Shown here: piece by piece, positions 15,655-23,399 of the stretch | Position numbering within the stretch: position 1 is the first letter of the stretch | How the letters are laid out: each line of letters starts with the position of its first letter | Source of the DNA: DATEAV01 sp964575425 | GTDB lineage: Bacteria > Chloroflexota > Anaerolineae > Anaerolineales > E44-bin32 | DNA length: 25,504 nucleotides | Reading direction: 5' to 3' | Assembly: GCA_964575425.1 (NCBI GenBank) | Contig: CAZNRD010000038.1 | Coordinates: 1 to 25,504, forward strand | Program-made: the position numbers and the translations under genes | Notes under the pieces: model-generated | What the model saw: only the letters and a program-made list of their open reading frames with translations | What the model was told of the DNA's origin: nothing | The model's database searches: none

Positions 15655-16695
15655 ATGATCCAGAAGTACCCCGGCAACCCGCTCGTTCGCCTAGCAGACG
15701 TCAGGCCCACGCTCCAGGGGTATCGTGTCACGGGCGCGTTCAACCCTGGCGCGGTTCGTTTCGGCGACGAGATCCTGCTCCTGCTCCGGGTGGCAGAGCG
15801 CGCTGAGCCGCGGGAAGGCTTCATACGCGTGCCGGCCTACCGCTTCGACGGCGGCAGGGGGTATCCGGGGATCCTGGAGGTTGAGCAAACGGACCCCGAG
15901 GTCCGGCTGCGAGACACGCGCGGCGTCTTCTATCGCGGCCGCGAGTACCTCTCCACCCTGAGTCACCTCCGTCTGGCCCGCAGCCGCGACGGCATTCACT
16001 TCACCGTGGAGGACGAACCGTTCCTCGCCCCGGCCAACGAGGCGGAGGAATACGGAGTGGAGGATGCCCGCATCACCCACATCGACGGCCGCTACTACAT
16101 CAACTACACCGCCGTCTCACGCGACTCCTGGGCCACGGCCCTCGCCGTGACCGATGACTTCGGTCGCGTCGAGCGCCTGGGTCTCGTCCTTCACCCGGAG
16201 AACAAGGACGTCGCCATCTTCCCGGAGAAGGTCAACGGCAAGTACGCTGCCCTGCACCGGCCGAACAACTCGGGCTTCGGCAAGGCCTCGATCTGGTACT
16301 GTGAGTCCCCCGACTTGATCCACTGGGGAAATCACCAATGCATCGTCCGCCCGCGCGACAACTCCTGGGAGTCGCAGAAAATCGGCGGCGGTGCACCTCC
16401 CATCAAGACGCCCGCGGGTTGGCTGGTGATCTACCACGGGAAGGGCGACAACAGCGTCTACTCGCTCTTCGGGTTGCTCCTCGATCTGAAGGACCCGCGT
16501 CGGGTCGTGGGGCGAGGCTCGGCCCCGCTGCTTGTGCCTACGGAACCCTACGAGACCGAGGGGTTCTTCCCCAACGTGGTCTTCTCCAACGGCATCGTCG
16601 AGAAGGATGGGCAGCTGTACATCTACTACGGGGCGGCAGACGAAAGCGCCTGCCTAGCCATCGCCGACCTTGACGACGTGCTGGCCAGCCTGTAG
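15655..16695 (+). CDS. GH130-type beta-mannoside phosphorylase/glycosidase
   Basis: This 346-residue protein is a five-bladed beta-propeller enzyme of the GH130 type. It has GAFNPGAVRFGDEILLLLRV near 27-46, the region YGVEDARITHIDGRYYINYT (133-152) holding the likely catalytic Asp137, and KIGGGAPPIKTPAGWLVIYH farther on. The end, YETEGFFPNVVFSNG then LYIYYGAADES, is typical. Family members cleave beta-1,2- or beta-1,4-mannosides by phosphorolysis or hydrolysis in the cytoplasm; which one applies cannot be told by eye. The open frame begins at 15349, but GGAGGA at 15645-15650 and the family start at MIQKYPGNP choose the ATG at 15655. A GT4 gene follows 149 nt downstream. The 221 bases before the gene hold nothing I can support. 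Confidence 0.92.
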   Translation: MIQKYPGNPLVRLADVRPTLQGYRVTGAFNPGAVRFGDEILLLLRVAERAEPREGFIRVPAYRFDGGRGYPGILEVEQTDPEVRLRDTRGVFYRGREYLSTLSHLRLARSRDGIHFTVEDEPFLAPANEAEEYGVEDARITHIDGRYYINYTAVSRDSWATALAVTDDFGRVERLGLVLHPENKDVAIFPEKVNGKYAALHRPNNSGFGKASIWYCESPDLIHWGNHQCIVRPRDNSWESQKIGGGAPPIKTPAGWLVIYHGKGDNSVYSLFGLLLDLKDPRRVVGRGSAPLLVPTEPYETEGFFPNVVFSNGIVEKDGQLYIYYGAADESACLAIADLDDVLASL

Positions 16696-16726
16696 CCGGG
16701 CCGCCATCGGCCTTCCGCTCGTGGAT

Positions 16727-16754
16727 CCCTGGGCACGTGCCACGATGCCCAGGG
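16727..16754 (+). terminator. Hairpin between the GH130 and GT4 genes
   Basis: A 9-bp perfect stem, CCCTGGGCA (16727-16735) with TGCCCAGGG (16746-16754), closes a 10-nt loop 31 nt after the GH130 stop. No T-run follows, so it is only a possible terminator or mRNA-stabilising element. Confidence 0.4.
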
Positions 16755-16844
16755 CGCGGGCCCTCAGACTAGTCAACGAGCAGCCTCTCGCCTGATGGAC
16801 GAGCAGGCTCGATCCGATGACGAGACCGCACCCGAGGAAATCCC

Positions 16845-18014
16845 ATGAGCATCCTCATCGATTTCCGCAAGTACGACGGCGTTGTCGGCGGCGTGGAAAG
16901 AATGGTGATCGAAATCAGCAAGCACCTCGCGGCCCAGGGCAACGGCGTGACTCTCCTTCCCAAGGCCATGTGGGCGGACGAAGTGCGCGGCTTCTTCTCC
17001 GCCTGGCCGAACGTGAGGGTCCTGCCCCTGGCTGTTCGCAGCCATGCGATGTCGGCGCGCAACGTGCTTCTGGACAGCGTGACAATCCAGGCGATCGCCC
17101 GGCGGGAATCGGCCGACGTGATTCACTTCCCCTACAACTGGAGCTTCCCGCTGCACAAGAGCGCCCCGTGCCTCCTGACCGTGCACGATGTCATCCCGCT
17201 GGCATTCCGGGAGGCGATGGGCCTGTTGCGGAACGTCCTGCTCTATCGGCGAGGCATGCAGCTTAGCTGCCGCCTCAACAACATCATCGTCACGGTGTCT
17301 TCTTTCTCCAGGAATGACATCGCGCGCAAGCTGGGGGTTGCCGAAGCCAGGATACGCGTGATCCCCAACGGCATCCGCGACCCCTTTCCGGCGGACCCGT
17401 CGCTGGAGGCGGACCTGATCGCCCGCTACGCCCTCGAGAGCGGGTTCCTGCTCAACGTCGGCGGCATCCACGAACGGAAGAACGTTCCCCGGCTGATCGC
17501 GGCCTTCGGCCGGTTTGTCCGCCGCACCGGCTCGCCCGCCAGGCTCGTCGTCACTGGCCGCGTCTCCGGCGCCCCCTACCAGGAGAAGATGAAGCGGATC
17601 TGCGATCGAGCGGTCGCCGAGGCCGGGCTTGAGGGGCGGGTCGTATTCACCGGCTTCATCCCCGACCCGCACCTCGACGCGCTGATGCGGCGGGCACGCT
17701 GCCTGATCTACCCCTCGCTGTACGAGGGGTTCGGCATCCCGGTGTTGGAAGCCATGCGCGTGGGCACGCCAGTCATCACCTCGAACACCACGGCCCTGCC
17801 CGAAGTGGCCGGCGAGGCTGCCCTGCTGGTGGACCCGCTCAGCGTCGAGGAACTGGCCGCGGCCATGGAGCGCCTCGAACGCGACCAAGAGCTGCGCGCC
17901 GACCTGGTGCGCAAGGGACAGCTGCGGGCTGCCGCCTTCACCTGGGAACGGACTGCCGAGGCCTACCTGGCTCTGTACCAGGAGCTCGCGGCGCGCCCCA
18001 CAGGCAGGCGCTGA
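16845..18014 (+). CDS. GT4-family glycosyltransferase
   Basis: This 389-residue GT-B fold glycosyltransferase would transfer a sugar from a nucleotide-sugar donor, often mannose or glucose, to a lipid or glycan acceptor at the cytoplasmic membrane face. Its N-terminal acceptor domain contains the Gly-rich YDGVVGGVERMVIEI (9-23). The C-terminal donor domain has LLNVGGIHERKNVPRLIAAF and the EX7E-type motif in YEGFGIPVLEAM, followed by GTPVITSNTTALPEVAG. GAGGAA lies about 6 nt before the ATG at 16845. The acceptor is unknown. Its proximity to the GH130 gene hints at mannose chemistry, but the 149-nt gap with a hairpin makes a shared operon uncertain. Confidence 0.93.
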   Translation: MSILIDFRKYDGVVGGVERMVIEISKHLAAQGNGVTLLPKAMWADEVRGFFSAWPNVRVLPLAVRSHAMSARNVLLDSVTIQAIARRESADVIHFPYNWSFPLHKSAPCLLTVHDVIPLAFREAMGLLRNVLLYRRGMQLSCRLNNIIVTVSSFSRNDIARKLGVAEARIRVIPNGIRDPFPADPSLEADLIARYALESGFLLNVGGIHERKNVPRLIAAFGRFVRRTGSPARLVVTGRVSGAPYQEKMKRICDRAVAEAGLEGRVVFTGFIPDPHLDALMRRARCLIYPSLYEGFGIPVLEAMRVGTPVITSNTTALPEVAGEAALLVDPLSVEELAAAMERLERDQELRADLVRKGQLRAAAFTWERTAEAYLALYQELAARPTGRR

Positions 18015-18070
18015 TCCGCCCCGCCCTCAACTCTGGCCCCGGCCCAGCGCAAGTCGGCGAAGCAGCCCCT

Positions 18071-20482
18071 CTACCGGGGCGCGTACAGCATTCGGTAGAA
18101 CGCGTAGATTTCGTAGATGCGGCGGATGTACAGGTGCGGCTGGTCGAAGCGGATAACCTCCAGCAGCAGGTCCGGATCCGAGGGTGCCAGCCGCTTCCAG
18201 ATGGCGGCGTTGCCCGGGCCTGCGTTGTAGGCGGCCAGGGCGGCATACAGGTCGCCCCCGAAGGCGTCTCGCTGCTGCGCCAGGAAGTAGGTGCCCAGCC
18301 GCACGCTCACCAGAGGCCGGTCCAGGTCCTCGAGGCTGTAGTCAGCGGGCCAGCCTAGCTGCCCGGCCAGCCACTCGCCTGTGCTGGGGATGATCTGCAT
18401 CAGACCGCGCGCGTCGGCGTAGGAGGCAGCGAAGCCCTCGAACAGGCTCTCCTGCCGGACGACGGAAAGGAGGAACAGGCCGTCGAAACCGTGGCGCGCT
18501 GCCTCCGGCAGGACCAGATCGCCAAAGTACGGCCCGAAGCGGATGCGGTTGAAGTAGGTGGGCGCGGCGAGGGTGGCGGCGTCGTCCATGCCGGCCAAAC
18601 GAAGGATCTGCCGCGCGGCAAAGATCGCCGAGGGATACGTCCGCAGCTCGAGAAAGCGGTGCATCAGCCGGTAGGTAGCTTCAGCGTCGTTCTCCACGGA
18701 GCGCCGCAGCGCTTCGAACTCTGCCTTGGCCTCTCGGTAGAGCCCGAGGTCCCAGAACTCGAGGCCCCGGACCATGCGGGCATCGGCCGCAAGCTGGGGC
18801 GTCAGGGCGGTGAGCGGTTCCGGGCCGGAGATCGGGAACCGGGAGCGCAGCCACTCCTCGGCCTGGACCCTCTCGCTTTCCAGGTCGGCCGGGAAGTCGT
18901 ACAGGCCCGTGGACTGGAAGGGCTGCAGTCCTGCCAGGAGGTCCGATGCGCGGACAGAGTAGTAGCCCGTCGAATCTGCCGACCGGGCGGTCTCCCATGC
19001 TTGTTGCGCTCCGGCTTCGTCTCCCGCAAGGGCGAGGGCCTTGCCGATCCAGAGCCAAGCGCGCGCACGGTCTCCGCTGTCCGTCGCCAGGCTATCCGAA
19101 AGGCGGAAGGCCGCCAGCCCGGCCTGGCCATCGCCCGATCGGATGGACACAATGCCGGCCTCGAACGCCGCATGCGCGGCCAGAGAGGTGCTCGGGTAAT
19201 CGGCTGCCAGGCGAAGCCAGAGCGTGGCTGCAGTCTGCAGGTTCGCGGCACGCTCGGCCACGCGCCCAGCGGCGAAGAGGGCCTCAGGGGCGCGCGGGCT
19301 TTCCGGGAACGACGCGACGAAGTCCAGGTAGGTCTGCACTGCCTCTTGATAGAGATCGAGGTAGGCCCATTCGGTGCGCGCCTTTTCGAACCAGGCGTCG
19401 GTGGCAAGGGGATCTTGCGGGAAGTTCAGGAGCAGAAGCTCAAGGTCGGAGCGGGCCCCAGCCGCATCGTTCAATGCTCGTCGGGTTAGGGCCCGGTAGA
19501 AGAGAGGTTGGGCCCGTGGCCACACCGCGTAGGCGCGGTCGAGCGCGGCCAGGGCGGGCTGATACGCGCCGGCGTAGTAGTCGACCAGACCCCGCTGGAA
19601 ATCATCCACCGGCACGCCGGCATCCACCAACCGCACCAGGGCAATGTACGCGTCGTAGGCCCGGGGATAGTTCATCACCGAATGCAGGTATCGATCATAT
19701 GCGCGGGCGAAATCCCCCAGACCCTCGAGAGCGGTCCCCCAGAGGAGGTCCATCGCTGCTCCGTCGACAGGTTCGGTCGCCGTCTCGGCGAGCCTTTGGA
19801 AGACGGCCGCGGCCGAGGCGTAGTCGCCGGCCTCCAGGTAACAGCGGCCGATCTTCGTCTCCAGGCTGCGGGTGCTCCCCAGGCGCGGCAAGCCGATGGC
19901 GAGCTGATACCGGGGCACCGCCTCGAGGGGACGACCGGCCTGGCGCAGGGCGTCGCCGATGGCCTCATGAACGAAGGCGTCAATGCGCCCAGGAGCGAGC
20001 TCAAGGTACCGGTTGTAGTCTGCGATGGCCCCATCCCAGAGGCCCAGCGACTGTTCGGCGCGGGCTCGCAGGAAGTGGGCCTTGGCCCGGTCCTGGCCCT
20101 CAGGATAGGTGTCGAGGTAGGTCGACAGGGCCTGGATCGATTCTGCGTAGCGCCGGCTGCGGAGGTAGGTGTCGCCGATGTTCAGCAGCGCCGCGGCGCG
20201 AAGCCCTGGCTCCTGCGCTTGACTCAGGACAAGCTGAAACTCATTCAGCGCGCCATCCCAGTCCCCGTTGAACAGCGCAGCCAACCCCGCTTCGAGCTCC
20301 TCCTCCGGCGACGGCGTTGGTGTCGGGGTCGGGCTTGGAGTGGACGAGGCGGTGGGGGTGTGGGTGGGCGTCGCGGTCGGAAGCAGCCCAAGCCCGGCTG
20401 GCAGGCTGCAGCCCAAGAGGGTCAACAGGGCGAAGAGCGCCCACAGAGAAGGCGCGCGGAGTCGGGGCACGGGCACCATCAT
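18071..20482 (-). CDS. TPR-rich lipoprotein lytic transglycosylase
   Basis: This protein of about 803 residues is exported as a lipoprotein. A signal peptide ends in LTLLGC (lipobox) and is followed by a Thr/Pro/Ser-rich linker (TPTPTPSPEEE). Many TPR-like helical repeats come next (about 60-640), and then a C-terminal Slt-type lysozyme-like domain. The catalytic Glu678 is in VVRQESLFEG, with ARGLMQIIPSTG and AAYNAGPGNA downstream. It would cleave peptidoglycan with formation of 1,6-anhydro-muramic acid at the outer face of the membrane, and the repeats may bind partners. A TTG start at 20506 is possible with AGGAG inside it. I prefer ATG 20482 (or the next ATG, 20479), which gives a compact signal peptide. 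It is divergent from the mtnA operon and convergent with the GT4 gene. Confidence 0.92.
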   Translation of the reverse strand: MMVPVPRLRAPSLWALFALLTLLGCSLPAGLGLLPTATPTHTPTASSTPSPTPTPTPSPEEELEAGLAALFNGDWDGALNEFQLVLSQAQEPGLRAAALLNIGDTYLRSRRYAESIQALSTYLDTYPEGQDRAKAHFLRARAEQSLGLWDGAIADYNRYLELAPGRIDAFVHEAIGDALRQAGRPLEAVPRYQLAIGLPRLGSTRSLETKIGRCYLEAGDYASAAAVFQRLAETATEPVDGAAMDLLWGTALEGLGDFARAYDRYLHSVMNYPRAYDAYIALVRLVDAGVPVDDFQRGLVDYYAGAYQPALAALDRAYAVWPRAQPLFYRALTRRALNDAAGARSDLELLLLNFPQDPLATDAWFEKARTEWAYLDLYQEAVQTYLDFVASFPESPRAPEALFAAGRVAERAANLQTAATLWLRLAADYPSTSLAAHAAFEAGIVSIRSGDGQAGLAAFRLSDSLATDSGDRARAWLWIGKALALAGDEAGAQQAWETARSADSTGYYSVRASDLLAGLQPFQSTGLYDFPADLESERVQAEEWLRSRFPISGPEPLTALTPQLAADARMVRGLEFWDLGLYREAKAEFEALRRSVENDAEATYRLMHRFLELRTYPSAIFAARQILRLAGMDDAATLAAPTYFNRIRFGPYFGDLVLPEAARHGFDGLFLLSVVRQESLFEGFAASYADARGLMQIIPSTGEWLAGQLGWPADYSLEDLDRPLVSVRLGTYFLAQQRDAFGGDLYAALAAYNAGPGNAAIWKRLAPSDPDLLLEVIRFDQPHLYIRRIYEIYAFYRMLYAPR

Positions 20483-20531
20483 AAGGGCCGCCAGCGCTCC
20501 TGTCAATCAACGCCTATCGAACCCCGGCGCC

Positions 20532-20560
20532 TTGCACGCACGCCGCGCCCGTGCTAGACT
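20532..20560 (+). promoter_or_regulatory. Promoter of the mtnA-ahcY operon
   Basis: TTGCAC (20532-20537) and TAGACT (20555-20560) are spaced by 17 nt. The predicted transcript start is near 20567, just before the hairpin at 20578. Confidence 0.6.
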
Positions 20561-20577
20561 CTTCCTCCGTCGCGACC

Positions 20578-20603
20578 GCGCTCTCCAGCGAGAGCGCCTT
20601 TTT
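20578..20603 (+). terminator. Terminator-like hairpin directly before mtnA (possible attenuator)
   Basis: An 8-bp perfect stem GCGCTCTC/GAGAGCGC (20578-20585 with 20590-20597) with a 4-nt loop is followed by C and five T (20599-20603). This is a textbook intrinsic terminator on the plus strand. It lies between the predicted promoter and the first start codons (GTG 20606, ATG 20615). No plus-strand gene ends upstream, because the neighbour is divergent. It would therefore act on the operon's own leader transcript. Confidence 0.65.
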
Positions 20604-20614
20604 GTGTGAGCGAG

Positions 20615-21670
20615 ATGCGCACCGTTGCCTGGAATCCCGAACTCTCGGCCGTGTCGCTGATCGATCAGAGGCTTCTCCCCGGCGAGGTGCGCGTGCTCAC
20701 CCTGCGTCAGCCGGACGAAGTGGCCATAGCGATCGCGGACATGGCCGTGCGCGGCGCTCCCGCCATCGGCGCGGCGGCGGCATTCGGCATGGCCCTCGCC
20801 GGGTTTCGGTCGCCCGCCACCACGGCCGCATCCCTTCAAGCCGACCTCGAGCGCGCCTCGGTCATCCTGCGGGCGGCCCGCCCTACGGCGGTGAACCTCG
20901 GCTGGGCGGTCGACCGCTTGCTGCGCTGCGCCGTGCAGTCGGCGGCCGGAGGCCCCGAGGCTGTCCGCCGCGCACTGCTCGACGAGGCTCAACGCCTTGC
21001 GGATGAAGACGTCGAGACCAACCGCAGGATCGGCCGGCACGGCGCGGCCCTGATCGCCGATGGCGACACTGTGATCCATCACTGCAACACCGGCGCGCTG
21101 GCAACGGTGGACTACGGCACGGCCCTGGGAGTCATCCGCACGGCACACGAGCAGGGGAGGCATGTCCACGTCCTGATCGATGAGACACGGCCGCGACTCC
21201 AGGGCGCGCGGCTGACAGCCTGGGAGCTGCAGCAGCACGGCATTTCCCATGAAATCATCGTGGACGCCGCCGCCGGGCACTTCTTGCGCTCGGGCAAGGT
21301 GGCGTCCGTCTGGGTGGGCGCAGACCGCATCGCCGCCAATGGGGACGTGGCCAACAAGGTCGGCACGTACATGCTGGCGCTGGCGGCGCACGACAACGGC
21401 GTTCCCTTCTACGCCGCCGCACCAACCTCAACCATCGACCTCGAGACACCGAGCGGCAAGGCCATCCCCATCGAGGAGCGCCCGGCTGAAGAGGTCCTCG
21501 ACTTGCAATACGAAGGGCAGCGCGTTGCCCCAGCCGGCAGCCGGGCGCGCAACCCGGCCTTCGACGTCACGCCCGCCCGGCTGATCTCCGCCATCGTCAC
21601 CGAAGTCGGCGTCCTTCGGCCTCCGTTTGAAGCCTCCATCCGTCGGGCCTTGCACGAGGCGCAGCCATGA
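20615..21670 (+). CDS. mtnA: Methylthioribose-1-phosphate isomerase
   Basis: MtnA turns 5-methylthioribose-1-phosphate into methylthioribulose-1-phosphate in methionine salvage. The 351-residue protein has the family start MRTVAW, the phosphate-site region MAVRGAPAIGAAAAFG (43-58), the catalytic Cys157 in HHCNTGALAT and Asp237 in VGADRIAANGDVANKVGTY. These match Cys160 and Asp240 of the B. subtilis enzyme, allowing for a three-residue offset. A GTG start at 20606 adds three residues; neither start has a good Shine-Dalgarno, and a terminator-like hairpin lies just upstream. It is the first gene of a four-gene overlapping operon with ahcY. Related isomerases of 5-deoxyribose or ribose-1-phosphate type are the alternative. 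Confidence 0.93.
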   Translation: MRTVAWNPELSAVSLIDQRLLPGEVRVLTLRQPDEVAIAIADMAVRGAPAIGAAAAFGMALAGFRSPATTAASLQADLERASVILRAARPTAVNLGWAVDRLLRCAVQSAAGGPEAVRRALLDEAQRLADEDVETNRRIGRHGAALIADGDTVIHHCNTGALATVDYGTALGVIRTAHEQGRHVHVLIDETRPRLQGARLTAWELQQHGISHEIIVDAAAGHFLRSGKVASVWVGADRIAANGDVANKVGTYMLALAAHDNGVPFYAAAPTSTIDLETPSGKAIPIEERPAEEVLDLQYEGQRVAPAGSRARNPAFDVTPARLISAIVTEVGVLRPPFEASIRRALHEAQP

Positions 21671-22620
21671 ACATCGTTCTCACAGGCTCCGTCGCCTACG
21701 ACTACCTGATGACCTTTCCGGGCCGGTTCCAGGACCACATCCTGCCCGACCGCCTCGACCGCATCAGCCTCTCCTTCCTGGTGGACAGGCTGGAGCGGCG
21801 CCGCGGCGGAATCGCCGCCAACATCGCCTACACCCTCGCCCTGCTCGGCGAACGCCCCACGATGATGGCCACCGTCGGGGAGGATTTCGCCGAATACCGG
21901 CAGTGGTTGGAGGCGCAGGGCGTCGACACCTCCGCCGTCCGGGATATCCCGGGCGTGTCGACAGCATCGTTCTTCGTCAACACCGACGAGACCAACGCCC
22001 AGATCGCTTCCTTCTACACCGGCGCCATGGCCCACGCCTCCGAACTGCGCTTCGCCGACCTGCCCTTCCGCCCCGACCTGGCGGTGATCTCGCCCAACGA
22101 TCCACGCGCGATGCAGGCCTACGTGCGCGAGTGCCAGGCGCTCGGCCTGCCCTACTTCTACGATCCGTCGCAGCAGATCGTGCGCCTCGACGGCAGCGCG
22201 CTGAGACAGGGAATCGAGGGCAGCGTCGGCCTGTTCGTCAACGACTACGAGTTCTCGTTGGTCTGCCAGAAGACCGGGCTAGATGTGCAAACCGCTCGCC
22301 GCATGCTCGGCGTCCTGGTGATCACCTGCGGCGAGCACGGCGCTGACATCTACACGCCCGACTCCGCCGTACACATCCCGGCCGTTCCGCCTGCCAAGAT
22401 CGCCGACCCCACCGGCGTGGGCGATGCCTTCCGCGCCGGCTTCCTCAAGGGCTACATGCACGGCCTGAACTTCGAACGCTGCGGCCAGATGGGCGTCCTG
22501 GCAGCGACCTACTGCCTTGAGAGCTTCGGCACGCAGGGGCACCGCTTCTCCCTGCGCGAATTCGTCGCCCGTTTCCGTCAGCACTTCGACGACCAGGGCG
22601 AGCTGGATAGACTCCTGTGA
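21667..22620 (+). CDS. PfkB-family kinase, probably adenosine kinase
   Basis: This 317-residue sugar/nucleoside kinase of the PfkB (ribokinase) family has an N-terminal GSVAYDYLMTFPG strand and a Gly-rich substrate loop RRRGGIAANIAYTLALLG (about 39-56). The C-terminal signature DPTGVGDAFRAGFLKG contains the base Asp253; Val replaces the more usual Ala of GAGD. Its ATG overlaps the mtnA stop (ATGA), and the next gene overlaps its own stop. Beside ahcY, adenosine is the obvious substrate: phosphorylation to AMP pulls SAH hydrolysis forward. The architecture resembles that of prokaryotic adenosine/nucleoside kinases, but the specificity is inferred from context. Confidence 0.88.
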   Translation: MNIVLTGSVAYDYLMTFPGRFQDHILPDRLDRISLSFLVDRLERRRGGIAANIAYTLALLGERPTMMATVGEDFAEYRQWLEAQGVDTSAVRDIPGVSTASFFVNTDETNAQIASFYTGAMAHASELRFADLPFRPDLAVISPNDPRAMQAYVRECQALGLPYFYDPSQQIVRLDGSALRQGIEGSVGLFVNDYEFSLVCQKTGLDVQTARRMLGVLVITCGEHGADIYTPDSAVHIPAVPPAKIADPTGVGDAFRAGFLKGYMHGLNFERCGQMGVLAATYCLESFGTQGHRFSLREFVARFRQHFDDQGELDRLL

Positions 22621-23399
22621 TCGCCACCGACGGCCTCCAGGCCATCTCTGAGGTCCTGCGCACCGATCCGGCCTGGTCCGCCTACGCGCTGGCCGATCTC
22701 GACCCGGCCGAGGCAGACCACTGCACCTGGTTCCTCGAAGGCCAGGCCGTGGCGCTACTCTACCGCGGTCTGCGTCCCCCCGTGCTCTTCGCCCACGGCG
22801 AGCATGAAGCGATGACGAGGCTGGCTGCGCGCCTCCCGGCTTGCCGCTGCGTCTACACCCTCCTGCCGGAGGCGCGCTCGCGATTCGCGGCGCGCCTCGA
22901 GACGCAGCATGAGGTGCGCATGTGGCGCATGGTGCTCGACTTCCAATGCTTCACCCGACCGCTGCTGGAGGATACCGTTCGCCTCGGCCCGCAGGACCTG
23001 CCCCACCTGCGCCTCCTCTTCGCCCGTCACCCCGACCGACCCGATGCATTCCACCCGCGCCAGCTGGAGAGTGGGATCTTCTTCGGGGTCCGGGGCGCGA
23101 ACGGCCTGCTCTCGGTGGCGGGGACGCACATCCTCTCACGCGCGGAGGGAGTGGCCGCCATTGGCAACGTCTTCACCCGGCCCGATCTCCGCGGTCGCGG
23201 CCTAGCGACGGCCGTCACAGGCGCCGTCGTCGAAGCTCTGCTGGAGGAAGGGATCGGCCTCATCGTCCTGAACGTCGCGCAGGACAACGAGGCTGCCATC
23301 CGCTGCTACCAGAGGCTTGGTTTTCGGCCCCACTGCGCCTACTGCGAGGGCCTGGGCCGGCTGAGATCGATCCCCGCGACAACGAGGAGAAGCCGATGA
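22617..23399 (+). CDS. GNAT-family acetyltransferase of unknown target
   Basis: This 260-residue protein starts at a GTG that overlaps the kinase stop (GTGA). The C-terminal half is a GNAT fold: NVFTRPDLRGRGLATAVTGA (about 184-203) holds the acetyl-CoA pyrophosphate loop RGRGLA, and LNVAQDNEAAIRCYQRLGF is the typical strand-helix end. The N-terminal 120 residues form a divergent extra domain (AYALADLDPAEADHCTWFLE, about 22-41), as in two-domain GNAT proteins. Its stop overlaps the ahcY start, so it is translationally tied to SAM by-product recycling. No role in that pathway is known to me; protein or small-molecule acetylation are both possible. Confidence 0.88.
   Translation: MIATDGLQAISEVLRTDPAWSAYALADLDPAEADHCTWFLEGQAVALLYRGLRPPVLFAHGEHEAMTRLAARLPACRCVYTLLPEARSRFAARLETQHEVRMWRMVLDFQCFTRPLLEDTVRLGPQDLPHLRLLFARHPDRPDAFHPRQLESGIFFGVRGANGLLSVAGTHILSRAEGVAAIGNVFTRPDLRGRGLATAVTGAVVEALLEEGIGLIVLNVAQDNEAAIRCYQRLGFRPHCAYCEGLGRLRSIPATTRRSR

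Noticed and set aside
16773..17888. 371-codon minus-strand open frame
   Set aside because: It is antisense to the GT4 gene, whose GT-B motifs are complete; the shadow is His/Asp/Gly-rich with no family resemblance.
18491..20557. Long plus-strand frames over the lytic transglycosylase gene
   Set aside because: They are shadows in high-GC DNA; the minus-strand protein has a lipobox, repeats and a full catalytic domain.
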